From Edaphochlamys debaryana (taxonomy: Eukaryota; Chlorophyta; Chlorophyceae; Chlamydomonadales), in contig JAEHOE010000081.1 of the NCBI GenBank assembly GCA_016858145.1, positions 496,001 to 560,000 on the forward strand: a stretch of 64,000 bases of DNA. The letters are read 5' to 3'. Below are positions 18,171-27,720 of this stretch, one piece after another (position 1 is the stretch's first letter; every line of letters starts with the position of its first letter). Both the position numbers and the translations under genes were made by a program. The notes below the pieces were generated by a model that saw only the letters and a list, made by a program, of their open reading frames with translations, was not told the DNA's origin and did no database searches.

Positions 18171-18860
18171 CTAGGGCCCCCTCAGCCGCAGGCTGGGGGT
18201 CTCGTACTTGATCGGCCGGGGCGGGGCCCGGGCCGAGATCTTGCTGCTCACCAGGCGCGTCGGGCGGTGCCGGCAGGCGATGCCCGAGCTCCTCGGCAAG
18301 CCCCCCGCAGCCGAGGGCTGCGGGGCAGGCGGAGAGGGAACGCGGGCGGGGCCCGGTCCCGAAGACGCTCCAGCAGCGTTGCCACCGGAGTTGGAGCCAG
18401 AAGGACCTGCAACGACGTTGCGGGTTGGCTCAGTCGCGAGGTTGGCCGAAGGCGCGCGACGATGTTGAAGCTCACCGGAGCCTCCGGAGTTCGACGGCCC
18501 AGCACCGGCGGAGCCGGTGGGGTCTTGCTCAAATAGCGGGTTGCCGCGAAGAGCAGTTGTAGGCGCTCGCGGGTCAGCGAGGCCTCGTCCGCGAGTTGGG
18601 CTTGCAGGTGCCGAGCGTATGGGAGTACCTGCGTTTCGGGCGTTCAGCAGAGCAGCCAAACGATCAATAGGGAGATTAGCCTCCTGCTCTTCTTCTCTAC
18701 GGAGCTCGCGCGCCGCAGCTCGACTCGCGGTCGTGGACACGGGCGTGAGCTGAGGAATCGGCAGAGGCGCGGCCGCGGGCCCACGCCTATCAGCACCAGA
18801 CGCAGTCTGTTGCTTAGACTTCCTAGAAGACTCCTTGGAAGCCAGATCGCAGCGCGGGCG
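18171..18860 (-). CDS. retrotransposon 5' ORF, charged/Pro-rich, unknown
   Basis: An open frame between the right LTR and gag. It can be read from the LTR (ATG 18968), but the sequence becomes protein-like only from about 18850 (SKESSRKSKQQTAS). It has a Glu/Arg helix (AARELRREEEQEA) and then Ser/Gly/Pro-rich sequence, and stops at 18171. It may be an N-terminal extension of gag in the undamaged element. No domain is recognised. Confidence 0.35.
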   Translation of the reverse strand, partial: RPRCDLASKESSRKSKQQTASGADRRGPAAAPLPIPQLTPVSTTASRAAARELRREEEQEANLPIDRLAALLNARNAGTPIRSAPASPTRGRGLADPRAPTTALRGNPLFEQDPTGSAGAGPSNSGGSGELQHRRAPSANLATEPTRNVVAGPSGSNSGGNAAGASSGPGPARVPSPPAPQPSAAGGLPRSSGIACRHRPTRLVSSKISARAPPRPIKYETPSLRLRGP

Positions 18861-18928
18861 GAGCCCGGAGCGATCGAGTCTGGAGGTCCGTAGCGCGAGG
18901 CGCCAGCGGACGAAAGAGAAGTTGGAAG

Positions 18929-19373
18929 CAAATCGGCGAGCAAAGACGCAGGCGGTGCCTGGGCTCACTTCTAGGACCAGCGCCGAGGCTCAGCAGCTGG
19001 GTCGAGCAAAGGCTCCTCGGGAAGTCGTCGGATGGCACAGAGACCGCGCCGCAGGCGCTAGAGGCAGCAGAGCAGCAACACTCTAGTAGTTACAGTCACA
19101 GCAGAGTAGATCCGCAGCAAGTAGTAGTGCTTCCGACTTGCCAGTCGGAAGCTGGGCGTTCGCCTAAGTCCCTCCGATCGGAAGGGCTCATTGCCGTACC
19201 TCAGGTGCTCATGCCACGTGTCCCACGAGGCAAACCCTGGTGTCACAACCCTAGTCTCAACCCTAGACGTAACCTCCGGCACCAACCAGCAGACCAACCA
19301 CAAACCTCCAGCAACCTACCTCAACTCCCAACCGGCAACCATACTGTGACAGTGACGGTACTGTGCCCTGTCA
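18929..19373 (-). repeat. right LTR (5' LTR of the minus-strand element), lacking 49 bp at its inner end
   Basis: Matches the left LTR from 5350 onward with three substitutions (near 19009, 19180 and 19242). The outer end is ...GCCCTGTCA followed by the GAGG duplication. The inner 49 bp present in the left copy are missing, and the sequence changes abruptly at 18928 (gttggaag). No primer-binding site is recognisable next to the break. Confidence 0.8.
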
Positions 19374-19377
19374 GAGG
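19374..19377. repeat. right target-site duplication (GAGG)
   Basis: Partner of 5298-5301. It places the outer end of the right LTR at 19373. Confidence 0.6.
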
Positions 19378-19621
19378 ACCATCCCTCCGCTCCCTTCTGG
19401 ACGGCCGCCTCTGGAGCCTGCGCAGCGCACATCCGCCCTGCGCCCTGGCCGAGGGGCGGTCCCTTGTCCTGGACTCCCTCCGGGGCGAGATCAATGAGTG
19501 GGGCACACAGCTGGACGCGGACCCATCATCTGCGCTCCTCTCCTGCGACTTGGTGGCGGCGGCCCTCCACAGCGCCGCCGCCGCCCTGAGCCAGGAGCTG
19601 GAGACGACGGCGAGGGCCTAG
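19378..19621 (+). pseudogene. possible 3' exon of a host gene cut by the Gypsy insertion
   Basis: Directly right of the element a plus-strand frame reads LRSLLDGRLWSLRSAH and continues with amphipathic helices (EGRSLVLDSLRGEINEW, ALSQELETTARA) to TAG 19619-19621. The composition is protein-like and unlike the low-complexity noise around it. The same frame is open backward into the LTR, so a hybrid LTR-host ORF exists by chance. I do not recognise the family. I could not identify the upstream part of the gene left of 5298 with certainty, so this is only a candidate broken gene. Confidence 0.3.
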
Positions 19622-20336
19622 TTTGGCAGGCGGGACTGGCGTTGTCGACCGGGGCTAGCTGAGCGAGGGGTTTTCGCTAGGTGGTTTTGGGCTCCTCGGT
19701 GGTCAGTGTCTTTAGCGTGGGGCGTGGGGTTCGCTGCCGGTGGCTCCTTCCTTCGAGATCCTTTCCCTGTGGTTTTTCCTTTGGTTCTTTGCCTGTGCCT
19801 CTGCCTGTTCCCTTTCCTTTCCCTTTGCCTGTTCGGTTGGCCTGATATCTGGTGCCTGGGCTGTTGCATACCTGTCGGTGGCTGAACTTCGATCTTGCTA
19901 CACGGGCCCCTGTTGTCAGGGTTCCCCGCGCCTCTGCACCCCCTTGCATCGTGTGCATCCGAATGTAAAACAAAAAAAAGAAAGCTCGGTTTTGGGGGGT
20001 CGTGCCGCGCGCAAGGTCGGCGGGGCACGGGGGGTCTGGGCCGTGTTCCGGGGGGGCCGTTCCACACGGGGCCTCGGCCACGTGGCGAGTATAGTACGGG
20101 AAGTTAGTATTACATAAGTATTATATAAGTATTGCTCCACTTCCCACGTGGCGAGTATAGTGAAGACAGCGCGCGCTACTTCAGGAAAAATACTAATTCT
20201 CCCCTTACTATCAAACACCGCGTGACCGCAGCGCGCTGGGCTCGCATACTGCTTGGCAAAGTCCAAAACACATGCATTAGGGTCCCCTGTGAACTCACTT
20301 CATTGGGCCAGGCCACGTCTGCTGTTTCGGTAAGCA
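19622..20336. other. no supportable gene
   Basis: Contains a pyrimidine/purine-alternating stretch (about 19745-19850, many cctttgcct-like phrases), an A-rich hexamer run near 19970 and paired 'cacgtggcgagtatagt' copies at about 20079 and 20144. No coding signal. Confidence 0.4.
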
Positions 20337-20615
20337 ATGGGCACGTTACGGGATGAGGTCACGGCCAAGTTTGAGACGGAGCTGGCGGAGGCCACGATGA
20401 AGGCTACGGTTAAGGTGATGGCCGCCAAGACCGTGGAGAAGGCGAAGCCCCCGCCACCGCCCAAGCCGACTCAGACAGGCGGCTATGGGCGGGGCGGCGG
20501 CGGACGTGGTTACGTTGGCGTCCGATTTCCCCCGCAGCAGCAGCAGCAGCTGGGGCGTAGCCGCGGCCAGCCGCCTTCCCCTGCACCCGCCGCGGTGGCG
20601 GGTGGGGGTGCCTAG
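20337..20615 (+). pseudogene. C-terminal part of DIRS-like gag
   Basis: 92 codons. It starts at the same LRDEVT residues where the gag copies at 21982 break off, then reads AKFETELAEATMKATV and a Gly/Gln/Pro-rich tail, stopping at 20613-20615. In an intact element this would follow directly the gag body now found at 21996-22898. Confidence 0.6.
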
Positions 20616-20623
20616 AAAGGTGC

Positions 20624-21411
20624 GTGTGTGTGTTGCGTGCTATGTCTGGCGTGCCGTTGCATGAGCGGGTGTCAGGCAGGGTTGCGGCGTGGAAGGCGAT
20701 TGGGGCGGACGCTCGGACTTTGCGCCTCTTGCGTGAGGGGGTGCCGGTCGAGTGGGCGGGCGGCAAGGAGCCGCCACCGTTTGTGCTTCCCAGTTTGCCT
20801 GTCTCGTCGGAGCAGGAGCGTTGGTGGTTTGAGAAGGAGGAGCAGCGCCTCATTGCTCTTGGGGCTATCTCGCGGGTTGATCCCGAGGGCCCCCAGCCCA
20901 AGCACGTCGTTAATGCGTTTTGTGTGCCTAAGCCGGGTAGTGGGTCGTGGCGTCTTGTTGTCAACCTGAAGCGCATGAACATTGCGCAGAAGGGGTACAC
21001 GTGTCGGTATGAGTCGCTGCGCACTCTGCGGCGCATGCCGGTCACGGGGTCCTGGATGGTGAAGGTGGATATTGCGGATGCGTATTACCACATCCCGATC
21101 CGTGCGTCCGACCGGCGGTACTTCTGCTTTCGGTTCTGCGGGCGCATGTACGTGATGAATTCGCTGGCTATGGGCTGGCTGAACTCGCCATACTACTTCA
21201 CCAAAGTCATGCGTTGCGTGGTGCGTTTTTTGGCGTGACCCGGTGTCTGCGGTGGGCTCGGGGCGCACACGGTTGCGCCCCCCGATGCCCCCGCATCAGT
21301 TCTTCGCCCCCTCCCACCAGCGCTCGGTGGGCAGGTACGGCACGCGGGTTCTGCCGTACCTAGATGATTTCCTGCTGCTGTTCGCTTCGCAGGAGCAGGC
21401 TCGTGCACCGG
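20624..21411 (+). pseudogene. DIRS-type reverse transcriptase, frameshifted and truncated
   Basis: Motif 1 FCVPKPGSGSWRLVVNLKRM, motif A MVKVDIADAYYHIP, and motif B with SLAMGWLNSPYYF are in the frame from 20624, which stops at TGA 21236-21238. The next frame continues without a gap in sense (VSAVGSGRTRLRPP) to the active site LPYLDDFLLLF near 21355, with both Asp present. One base has been gained or lost near 21235. The frame then runs into gag sequence at 21408, so thumb, RNase H and later domains are missing. Confidence 0.7.
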
Positions 21412-21977
21412 CGCTGGGCAGGATGAGCAGCTTCGCCGCATGGAGGAGATGATGAGCGAGTTGATGCGGAACATGGCAGGTGGGGGTGCGGGGTCAGTGC
21501 TAGCGGAATTGGAGGCTAAGTGGGGTACGCCGCAGGCCCAAACTAGTGAGGGAGGGCCTTTGTCGCTGTCCCGGGATACGCTCCGCAGCCTACCAGGGGA
21601 GATGAAAGATGGTGATGTTGTGCTTACTCGGTTCAGGGACATAGCGGAATGGCGGGAGCTGAATAGTGCACAGCATGGGCCCGACCGGGCCGGTTCACTT
21701 GCCTATGAGTTTGCTATCCTTCTTACGGTCCATGGCATAGTGGAGCTATTGGTCGCAGGTTTGGCGGATGTGAAAGGCGTGGTGGCGCGTGTGATCGATG
21801 GTGCCGGGGCTCAGGCCGTTAGCGCGGCTCTGGAGACTCTACTGTATGACGCCGACTGGGCGGCCAAAGTGTGCAAGGGGCGCATGAATTCGATTCTGCA
21901 GTTCCCTAAGTATGGCAGGACGGGGGTGGGGGTCTCCAGCATGTGGGATCGTTACTTTGCGGCGGCGCAGTCACCGT
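21408..21977 (+). repeat. left arm of ~570-bp inverted repeat (gag segment)
   Basis: Reverse complement of 21998-22561, with a single 6-bp length difference (extra gggggt/ggggtg near 21930) and a few substitutions. Encodes gag in plus orientation (MEEMMSELMRNMAGG onward). Confidence 0.9.
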
Positions 21978-21995
21978 TACGGTTACGGGATGAGG

Positions 21996-22898
21996 TCACG
22001 GTGACTGCGCCGCCGCAAAGTAACGATCCCACATGCTGGAGACCCCCGTCCTGCCATACTTAGGGAACTGCAGAATCGAATTCATGCGCCCCTTGCACAC
22101 TTTGGCCGCCCAGTCGGCGTCATACAGTAGAGTCTCCAGAGCCGCGCTAACGGCCTGAGCCCCGGCACCATCGATCACACGCGCCACCACGCCTTTCACA
22201 TCCGCCAAACCTGCGACCAATAGCTCCACTATGCCATGGACCGTAAGAAGGATAGCAAACTCATAGGCAAGTGAACCGGCCCGGTCGGGCCCATGCTGTG
22301 CACTATTCAGCTCCCGCCATTCCGCTATGTCCCTGAACCGAGTAAGCACAACATCACCATCTCTCATCTCCCCTGGTAGGCTGCGGAGCGTATCCCGGGA
22401 CAGCGACAAAGGCCCTCCCTCACTAGTTTGGGCCTGCGGCGTACCCCACTTAGCCTCCAATTCCGCTAGCACTGACCCCGCAACCCCACCTGCCATGTTC
22501 CGCATCAACTCGCTCATCATCTCCTCCATGCGGCGAAGCCGCTCATCCTGCCCAGCGCCGGCGGGCTCCGGCGCCGGCGCCTCGCGTGCGCGACGCTGAT
22601 TCGCCTGGGCCGCCTGCGCCTGCGCGGCCGCCGCCTCCTGCCGGAGACGAGCGTTTTCCGCCTCCATTGCTTGGAAGCGCTGCTGGAACTCGTCCAAGCG
22701 CGCAGCCCACTCGGCTTGCGCCCGGAGAGTCTCCGCCCGCACGCCAGCCTGGTATTGCTCAAAAGAGACATACGCATGCTGACCTGCCTGCGGAGGAACC
22801 CCGTTGTTGGAGTTCATGGCGCCGGCGCCGACCAACGCGATCAGCATCAGGACGGCGACCGGCGCCAGGGCGCGCTGCGCCCGTACGTAGCTGAGCAT
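21996..22898 (-). CDS. DIRS-like gag body (N-terminal and central part)
   Basis: 300 codons on the minus strand. The likely start is MNSNNGVPP (about 22817) or the upstream ATG 22898, which would add a hydrophobic leader. A coiled coil with many Ala/Gln/Glu residues (LDEFQQRFQAMEAENARLR) precedes an alpha-helical capsid-like part (FRDIAEWRELNSAQHG, ALETLLYDADWAAKVC) ending FAAAQSP at the fold-back point. It is open and intact over this length, but its natural C-terminus is at 20337-20615 in the other orientation. Confidence 0.6.
   Translation of the reverse strand: MLSYVRAQRALAPVAVLMLIALVGAGAMNSNNGVPPQAGQHAYVSFEQYQAGVRAETLRAQAEWAARLDEFQQRFQAMEAENARLRQEAAAAQAQAAQANQRRAREAPAPEPAGAGQDERLRRMEEMMSELMRNMAGGVAGSVLAELEAKWGTPQAQTSEGGPLSLSRDTLRSLPGEMRDGDVVLTRFRDIAEWRELNSAQHGPDRAGSLAYEFAILLTVHGIVELLVAGLADVKGVVARVIDGAGAQAVSAALETLLYDADWAAKVCKGRMNSILQFPKYGRTGVSSMWDRYFAAAQSP
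21998..22561 (-). repeat. right arm of ~570-bp inverted repeat (gag segment)
   Basis: 564 bp, inverted copy of 21408-21977. The two arms are separated by only 20 bp (21978-21997). The junction itself is palindromic: gtcaccgt on the left and acggtgac on the right. Confidence 0.9.
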
Positions 22899-23338
22899 AG
22901 CTAGGTGCTAAGGTACTCCAACTACTAGCCCGCTGGGCCTTGCTGATGTGCTGCTGCACAGCGGAAGTAAGCAAAGAAGCGCGCCCGAAGGCGCGGGACT
23001 TGCCCGTTGTTCAGCGCGTGCTGAACAACAAAACAAGATAAGCAATAGTATCTCGAACGCGCAGTAAGGTCCGCCCGGGGCGTACGGGTCCCCATGCCGT
23101 GGCACACGCGGGGACCAAACCCTGGCGGCCGAAGTCACCCCCTCACTAACCCGGCTACCGCTGCGCTAAGCCTGCAATGCGCGCTGCTTGCGTATAACTC
23201 CCACTGCAAGGGTCGCGAGTTTGCAGCGTTTGCAGAGTTTGCAACGAGGCTCCGGGGTCCCTCTCTAGACACGCCCGTTGCGGGCCTTGCTAGCCATCAC
23301 TGACGGCACCGGAACTCGACCCGTTATTGCGCGGCGGT

Positions 23339-23372
23339 ACTTAAGCCTAACTTAAGCCTAACTTAAGCCCCC
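23339..23372 (+). promoter_or_regulatory. three tandem copies of an 11-bp element (acttaagccta) upstream of the coiled-coil gene
   Basis: Three consecutive units share cttaagcc, ending 28 bp before the ATG at 23401. Each holds the palindrome cttaag. Position and regular spacing suggest a core promoter or 5' UTR element. This is inference. Confidence 0.4.
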
Positions 23373-23400
23373 ACGCTGTACCTGCACACAGAATACAACG

Positions 23401-24152
23401 ATGAGCGGCCTGGACTTGGCGTATGTGCGTATCGACGACATGCGCGAAGCAGAGCTGCGCGACCTCCTTGGCAAGCTCAACAAGCTAGTCGAGGCCGTGG
23501 ACTACCAGATAGACAATTGGTGCACGTTTGATCCGACTGACGATATTGGCATCATGGGCAACGACATCGCCGAGCTGAGGCTGCACCAGCATCGAAACGA
23601 TCTCATTAGCCAGATTTCGAGGGTGACCGCACGTCTACAGGCGCTGGAGCAGCAGCGCCGGGAGCAAGAGCAACGTCGGCAGGCGGAGGAGCAGCGGCGC
23701 CGGCAGCAGGCAGAGGAGGAGCAGCGCCGGCAGCGGCAGCAGGCGGAGACGCACCGCCGGCAGCAGCAGGTGAGAGATGGCTTCTGGAGAGTGGCGAGAT
23801 TCCCAGGCGCGCGCACTCCCCAGGTTTGCTGTGCCGTCGGCAGAAAGCCGTGCGAGGTACTCTGATTGAACCCTCCCTCGCTCTCCCCTCTCCGCCCTAC
23901 CCCCCGTGTACCCCGTGGCCGCACTGCGGTGGTGGTGGCTGGCAGCAGCCACCGCCTGTAGGTGCAAGAGTGTTCATCCTGGCGCGCGGCGACGACCCGT
24001 ACAAGATCTGCAGGCGTGCATTCGGCAACGGCATGCTGTACCTCAACATGGAATACTATGGCCCCTTGACAAATGGCGGAAGGAGCAATGGCCGCCTGAC
24101 GGAGGAGACAGCACGGCACCTGCCGGATGGTGCCCGCCTGGTGTACCCCTGA
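23401..24152 (+). CDS. small coiled-coil protein, unknown function (two exons)
   Basis: Exons 23401-23769 and 23949-24152 give 190 residues. Donor CAG|GTGAGA and acceptor GCAG|CC are in phase 0. The acceptor sits in gcagcag, so one Gln more or less is possible. Residues 1-75 form a helical domain (ELRDLLGKLNKLVEAV, FDPTDDIGIMGNDIAE). Residues 76-123 are a Gln/Arg/Glu coiled coil. Exon 2 encodes a compact C-terminal domain (GARVFILARGDDPYKIC, LNMEYYGPL) ending VYP. I recognise no named domain. Without the intron the exon-1 frame would run on to 23865, but the exon-2 domain argues for splicing. Confidence 0.6.
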
Positions 24153-24834
24153 CGGGGATGAGGCATGCATGACGAGGGCAGGGACGGAGTCTGTACGGTT
24201 GGACCATGGTGTGCGCAGTGTTGCAGTGTTGCTACACCCCGTCCAGACGAAAATGAAACACCCTGAGCCCGCGACGCCCGTGCATGTGCGTGCTAGAGTT
24301 GTTGGGGCGCAGCCATGCACGCGGTGGCACTTTGTCTCCGGTGATCACAAGTGCGCACGGGCGCTCGGCAGGTCGAAATGAGCGCAAACTGTGCGTTTCA
24401 TTCTGAACTGGCACCATACAATCCGGGGGACTAAACGACGACTAAGATAGCAGCAGTTTGTGGGCGGCGTGTTTGGTGTCCTTCGCATACTCCACGTGCC
24501 GTGTCCAGCAGCAGGAGGGCCCCAAGTGACTTCATCAGGTGTCGTACATAGTTACTGGCATCGTGTTTGTGGGCAACCGTAGCGGCGGTTAGCGCAGCTG
24601 CAGTGGTGGTTGCGCAGTTGGTGCACCGGGCCGTCGTTGAGTAGTTGGGCAGAGGCCTTGATTGGTTTTTTTGCACTGGATGCACCCGGGCCAGATAGAT
24701 AGATGTATCTGCAATCATGTAAGTCGCAACCAAGCGACATCCATAAGCGCCATCGACGATCCATACCACGCGCCCAAGCAAAGGCATCCACGGCGGCGCG
24801 AAACAGCAACCCTCAGTCGTCAAAATCAATACCG
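24153..24834. other. no supportable gene
   Basis: Lies between the coiled-coil gene and the degenerate ankyrin copy, which ends here after its frameshift. Contains a TGTAA on plus at about 24718, the usual algal polyadenylation signal, 570 bp after the coiled-coil stop. Confidence 0.35.
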
Positions 24835-26819
24835 TCACCCGCGTCCGTACCCTGCATCCTCTGCCTTCCCCTCCGCCTCCTCCTCTTTCATCTCCGCCGC
24901 CTCCGCCTCCGCCTCCGCCTCCGCCGCCTCGGCCTACCTGTACCCACGCCTGAACCTCCGCCGTCCATCCCGCCAGGTTGCGCGCAGTGCGGGCCGCCTC
25001 CGCTGCCGCGGCCCAGTCCACCTCGCCCACGGCTTCCCGCAGCCAGCGCAGCGCCGGCAGGGGGGCATGGGCGTCCTCGATCGCTCTCGCAACCAGGGCC
25101 TTGCGCTTCTCCTGGGTGCGGCCCAGGGGCAGGCCCAGGCGCCGCAGGGCCTCCAGGGTCAGCAGGTCACCGCGCCTCGCTGCCGTCAGGTACAGATCTG
25201 TGGAGGATGCCTGCGCAGAGACGGGATCCCAAGGAGACAAGTAAGCCTGGTGAGGATCTGGGCGCAAACGCGCAAGAAGCGAAAGAGCGAGGCCGGGGCG
25301 GACCAGCTGAGACCCAGGCGAAACGGGGGATCCATGCATTGTACGGCCTGCGCCATGCATGTGATAGGCCCACCTGCAGATCCGCACCCCACTCCGTCAG
25401 CAGCTCGAGCGCAGCCGCGCAGCCGCCCTTGACAGCCCAATCCCAGGGCTCGGGGCCGCCGGGGCCTTGGCCCCTCTCAATCAGCCACGTCAGCAGCTCC
25501 AGGCTGCCCGAGCCGAGCGCTGCCTCAAAAGCCTCATGCCCTGCGGCGTGTAGCGCCGCGGGCCCATACGTCTCCACCACCCAGCTGACCGCCTCCACGC
25601 TCCCCGAGGCACAGGCACGGGATACCAGCCTGTGAGGCCGAGGCACCTCGAACCCCGCGCCGTGAAGCGCCCTCAGCACCTCCGTGTGGCCCCCCTCCGC
25701 GGCTTGGAAAGTAGGCCCACGCTTAGAGGTCCGCAAGCCCCGGGCGAGCAGCGAGTGTACGGTGTTGGCCCGGCCCTCCTGGGCTGCTGCGCCGAACGCG
25801 GAAGCGTCCAGCAGAAAGCCCATGCCCTCCACCAGCAGGGTCAGCCGCGCAACGCCGTCAGGGCAGGAGGCGGCGGCTTTGCTGACGTCCGCTTGCCGTC
25901 TGGCGCCCAGCAAGGGGTTGTAATAAGGCGCAGTAGCAGCTCACCCCTTCCGGCCCTCCTGACACCTTTGATTGGCCCAGCCACGCCAAGCTCACGCCCT
26001 TGTCCAACTGGCGAGATACACACCCCACCCCTCACCCCTCACCCTCCCACCTGCTCCAGCAGCCACGCCACCTTGGCCGCCCAGTCGGGGGTGGAGCTGC
26101 GGGCGGCGGCGCTCGTAGCATTATCCACCACGCCTTGGGCCCCGCCTCCCCGTTCCCGCCACAGCTCCTGGAGTGCTCCCAGGTCGCAGCCCTCCGCCTC
26201 TGCTCCCAGCAGATTAGGCCCAGAAACGTTGCCGTCGGGGCCCGGGGGCGCCTTGCTCAGGAGGGCCCGCATGAGCTCCGGGTGACCTCCGCGCGCAGTG
26301 GATAAAACACATCCTGAGCGCCAGGCGCACCCGTGCTCCAGGATCCACTCGCACACCTCCACATGACCACCCTTGGCAGCGGCAGGTAGAGGGGTGAAGA
26401 AGGAGTATGGCCCATCGATCGAGCGGGCACTCGCGCTCCGCCAGCCAGCGGCACACGTGAAGCTGCCCGGCGGCCGCCGCTGCCGCCATTAGCCCAACGG
26501 TCGGGCACAGCCCCGCCGCCGTCAGAGCCACCTCCAGGTTACCCACATCCCCGCTAGCGGCTGTCAGGCACACCAGCTGCAGCCGCCGCTTGTAGGAGAG
26601 GGCGCGGCAGGCGCCGGGGGCGGACCAGTGCGCGCCGAAGGCCGCACCTGGGGAGGACTGCGAGAGCCGCACCACGGTGTGCTCCCGGAACTGCTCAGCG
26701 TTAGAGCGGTTTACAGGTCGCAGCGTGCAAGCGACCTCGTTGGGCGGCAAGAAGCTCGCGATGCGGCCCAGGATGTCCGGGCCGCAGACCTCCGCGAGCG
26801 CATTCGGGTCTTCAGACAT
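24835..26819 (-). pseudogene. F-box-like/ankyrin repeat gene, copy 1 (pseudogene)
   Basis: Same three-exon plan as its neighbours: exon 1 26051-26819, exon 2 25374-25907, exon 3 24835-25210. Three lesions are seen against the paralogues. First, exon 1 is 769 nt, not a multiple of 3, because of an extra 4 bp in cgatcgat at about 26413-26422, which shifts frame after RECPLD; the old frame resumes as MEVCEWILEHGCAW. Second, the exon-2 acceptor is CTG instead of CAG (25908-25910). Third, a 4-bp insertion at 24934-24937 after AWVQ turns the acidic tail into a Gly run. The ancestral stop is at 24835-24837. N-terminal F-box-like and ankyrin sequence is otherwise well kept, so inactivation is recent, or the lesions are assembly errors. 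Confidence 0.75.
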
Positions 26820-27191
26820 GTTCCTAACTCTATGCAGTCTATGCCAATGGATGCAGACGACCGAGGTGACTCGATGTTCGCCCCAGAGCAGGCCCATTGC
26901 CCGGCACGCACACTATTCTTCCCCCATCCCGCTGGACTTGGACCCGCCAACGTCCGCATCCCATGCCCAGGCCACCCCATCGCGATCCCCATCTTAGTGC
27001 CATACTCCATAGATTCAACATGCTGGGAGAGCGACAGGCCATGTGTCGCGAGCTCGGTCCCCACCCACACCTCGCCACCAACTGCCTGAACCACCGCAAG
27101 AGGTTAGGGCAAAATGACATACCGCGGGGGCTTACACCTCGCAGCCTCCAGGCCGTTTACCATGGCCATCGGCCATCCAGCTCAGCGGCCC

Positions 27192-27196
27192 TTACA
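27192..27196 (-). terminator. candidate TGTAA polyadenylation signal for ankyrin copy 2
   Basis: TGTAA on the minus strand 525 bp past the copy-2 stop. TGTAA is the standard signal in Chlamydomonas-type algae. Confidence 0.3.
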
Positions 27197-27720
27197 GGCA
27201 CGTAGTGCCGGCAACCCTGCGAGCCGTGCCCCCTCGTGCCCCGCCTCTCACACCGCAGCCCCGTGCCCGAGTGCAGGGGCTTCCAGCACACAGTAATTCC
27301 CCAACGATCAACAATCCTCCTTCGGGGCACGGACTAAACAGCACAGTCAAACATACCGCACAGGAGGTCCAGGCCTCTGGAAGCGCAGTGCGGTCCCCCA
27401 ACGAAACCGCAGCTTGCAGCCCCACACGACCCCACCTCCCGGGTTGCGCCCGTGCTCCGCGCCTGCGCCAAAGGGCTTGAGCCCCGCAAGGGCCCACTCG
27501 AAAGACCCTCAAACAAACCTGTGCTACCCTCCCCCCATGGCCTCCGCTTCCGTCGTCGCCTCGGCAGTTCGCCCTTTGACACCTCGTAATCACCCACGCA
27601 CCCACCCACTCGCGACGCATGCTCCCGTGCCACTCTCGTGCCTCGCCACCCACAGGCCTGCCCGTCCAATCCCATGCCCGCCAATGCCCACACGCGACCC
27701 TCGAACTTCCCCACCTCAGC

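Larger units (their letters stand above)
5302..19373 (-). mobile_element. Ty3/Gypsy LTR retrotransposon with methyltransferase-like and PHD domains (degenerate)
   Basis: A 14.1-kb element read on the minus strand, bounded by near-identical LTRs ending TG...CA and by GAGG target duplications. Coding order from 5' to 3' (right to left) is: upstream ORF, gag with zinc knuckle, ORF2, a large ORF with RS-rich region and retropepsin, RT, RNase H, a C5-methyltransferase-like domain, integrase (HHCC, DDE), PHD finger, and a second SAM-methyltransferase-like domain. The RT-RNaseH-integrase order is that of Ty3/Gypsy. Coding is interrupted at about 17945, 11292, 11255, 11040, 9505, 8700-8750 and 6600. 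The copy therefore cannot make a continuous pol, even though the LTRs differ at only 3 of 446 compared positions. Confidence 0.9.
20337..22898. mobile_element. rearranged DIRS-like retrotransposon fragment
   Basis: The pieces are, in order: a gag C-terminus on plus (20337-20615); a DIRS-type RT on plus (20624 to about 21407); a jump into the middle of gag on plus (21408-21977); a 20-bp spacer; and the same gag segment inverted, extending on the minus strand to the gag start at 22898. The RT motifs (WRLVVNLKRMN, VDIADAYYHIPI, LPYLDDFLLLF) and the gag-then-RT order support DIRS. No tyrosine recombinase is present, so the copy is incomplete. Confidence 0.75.

Noticed and set aside
18898..18905. 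TGGCGCC on the minus strand near the right LTR as a tRNA-Lys-type primer-binding site
   Set aside because: It lies some 25 bp inside the LTR break and the match stops after 7 bases; the real site seems deleted.
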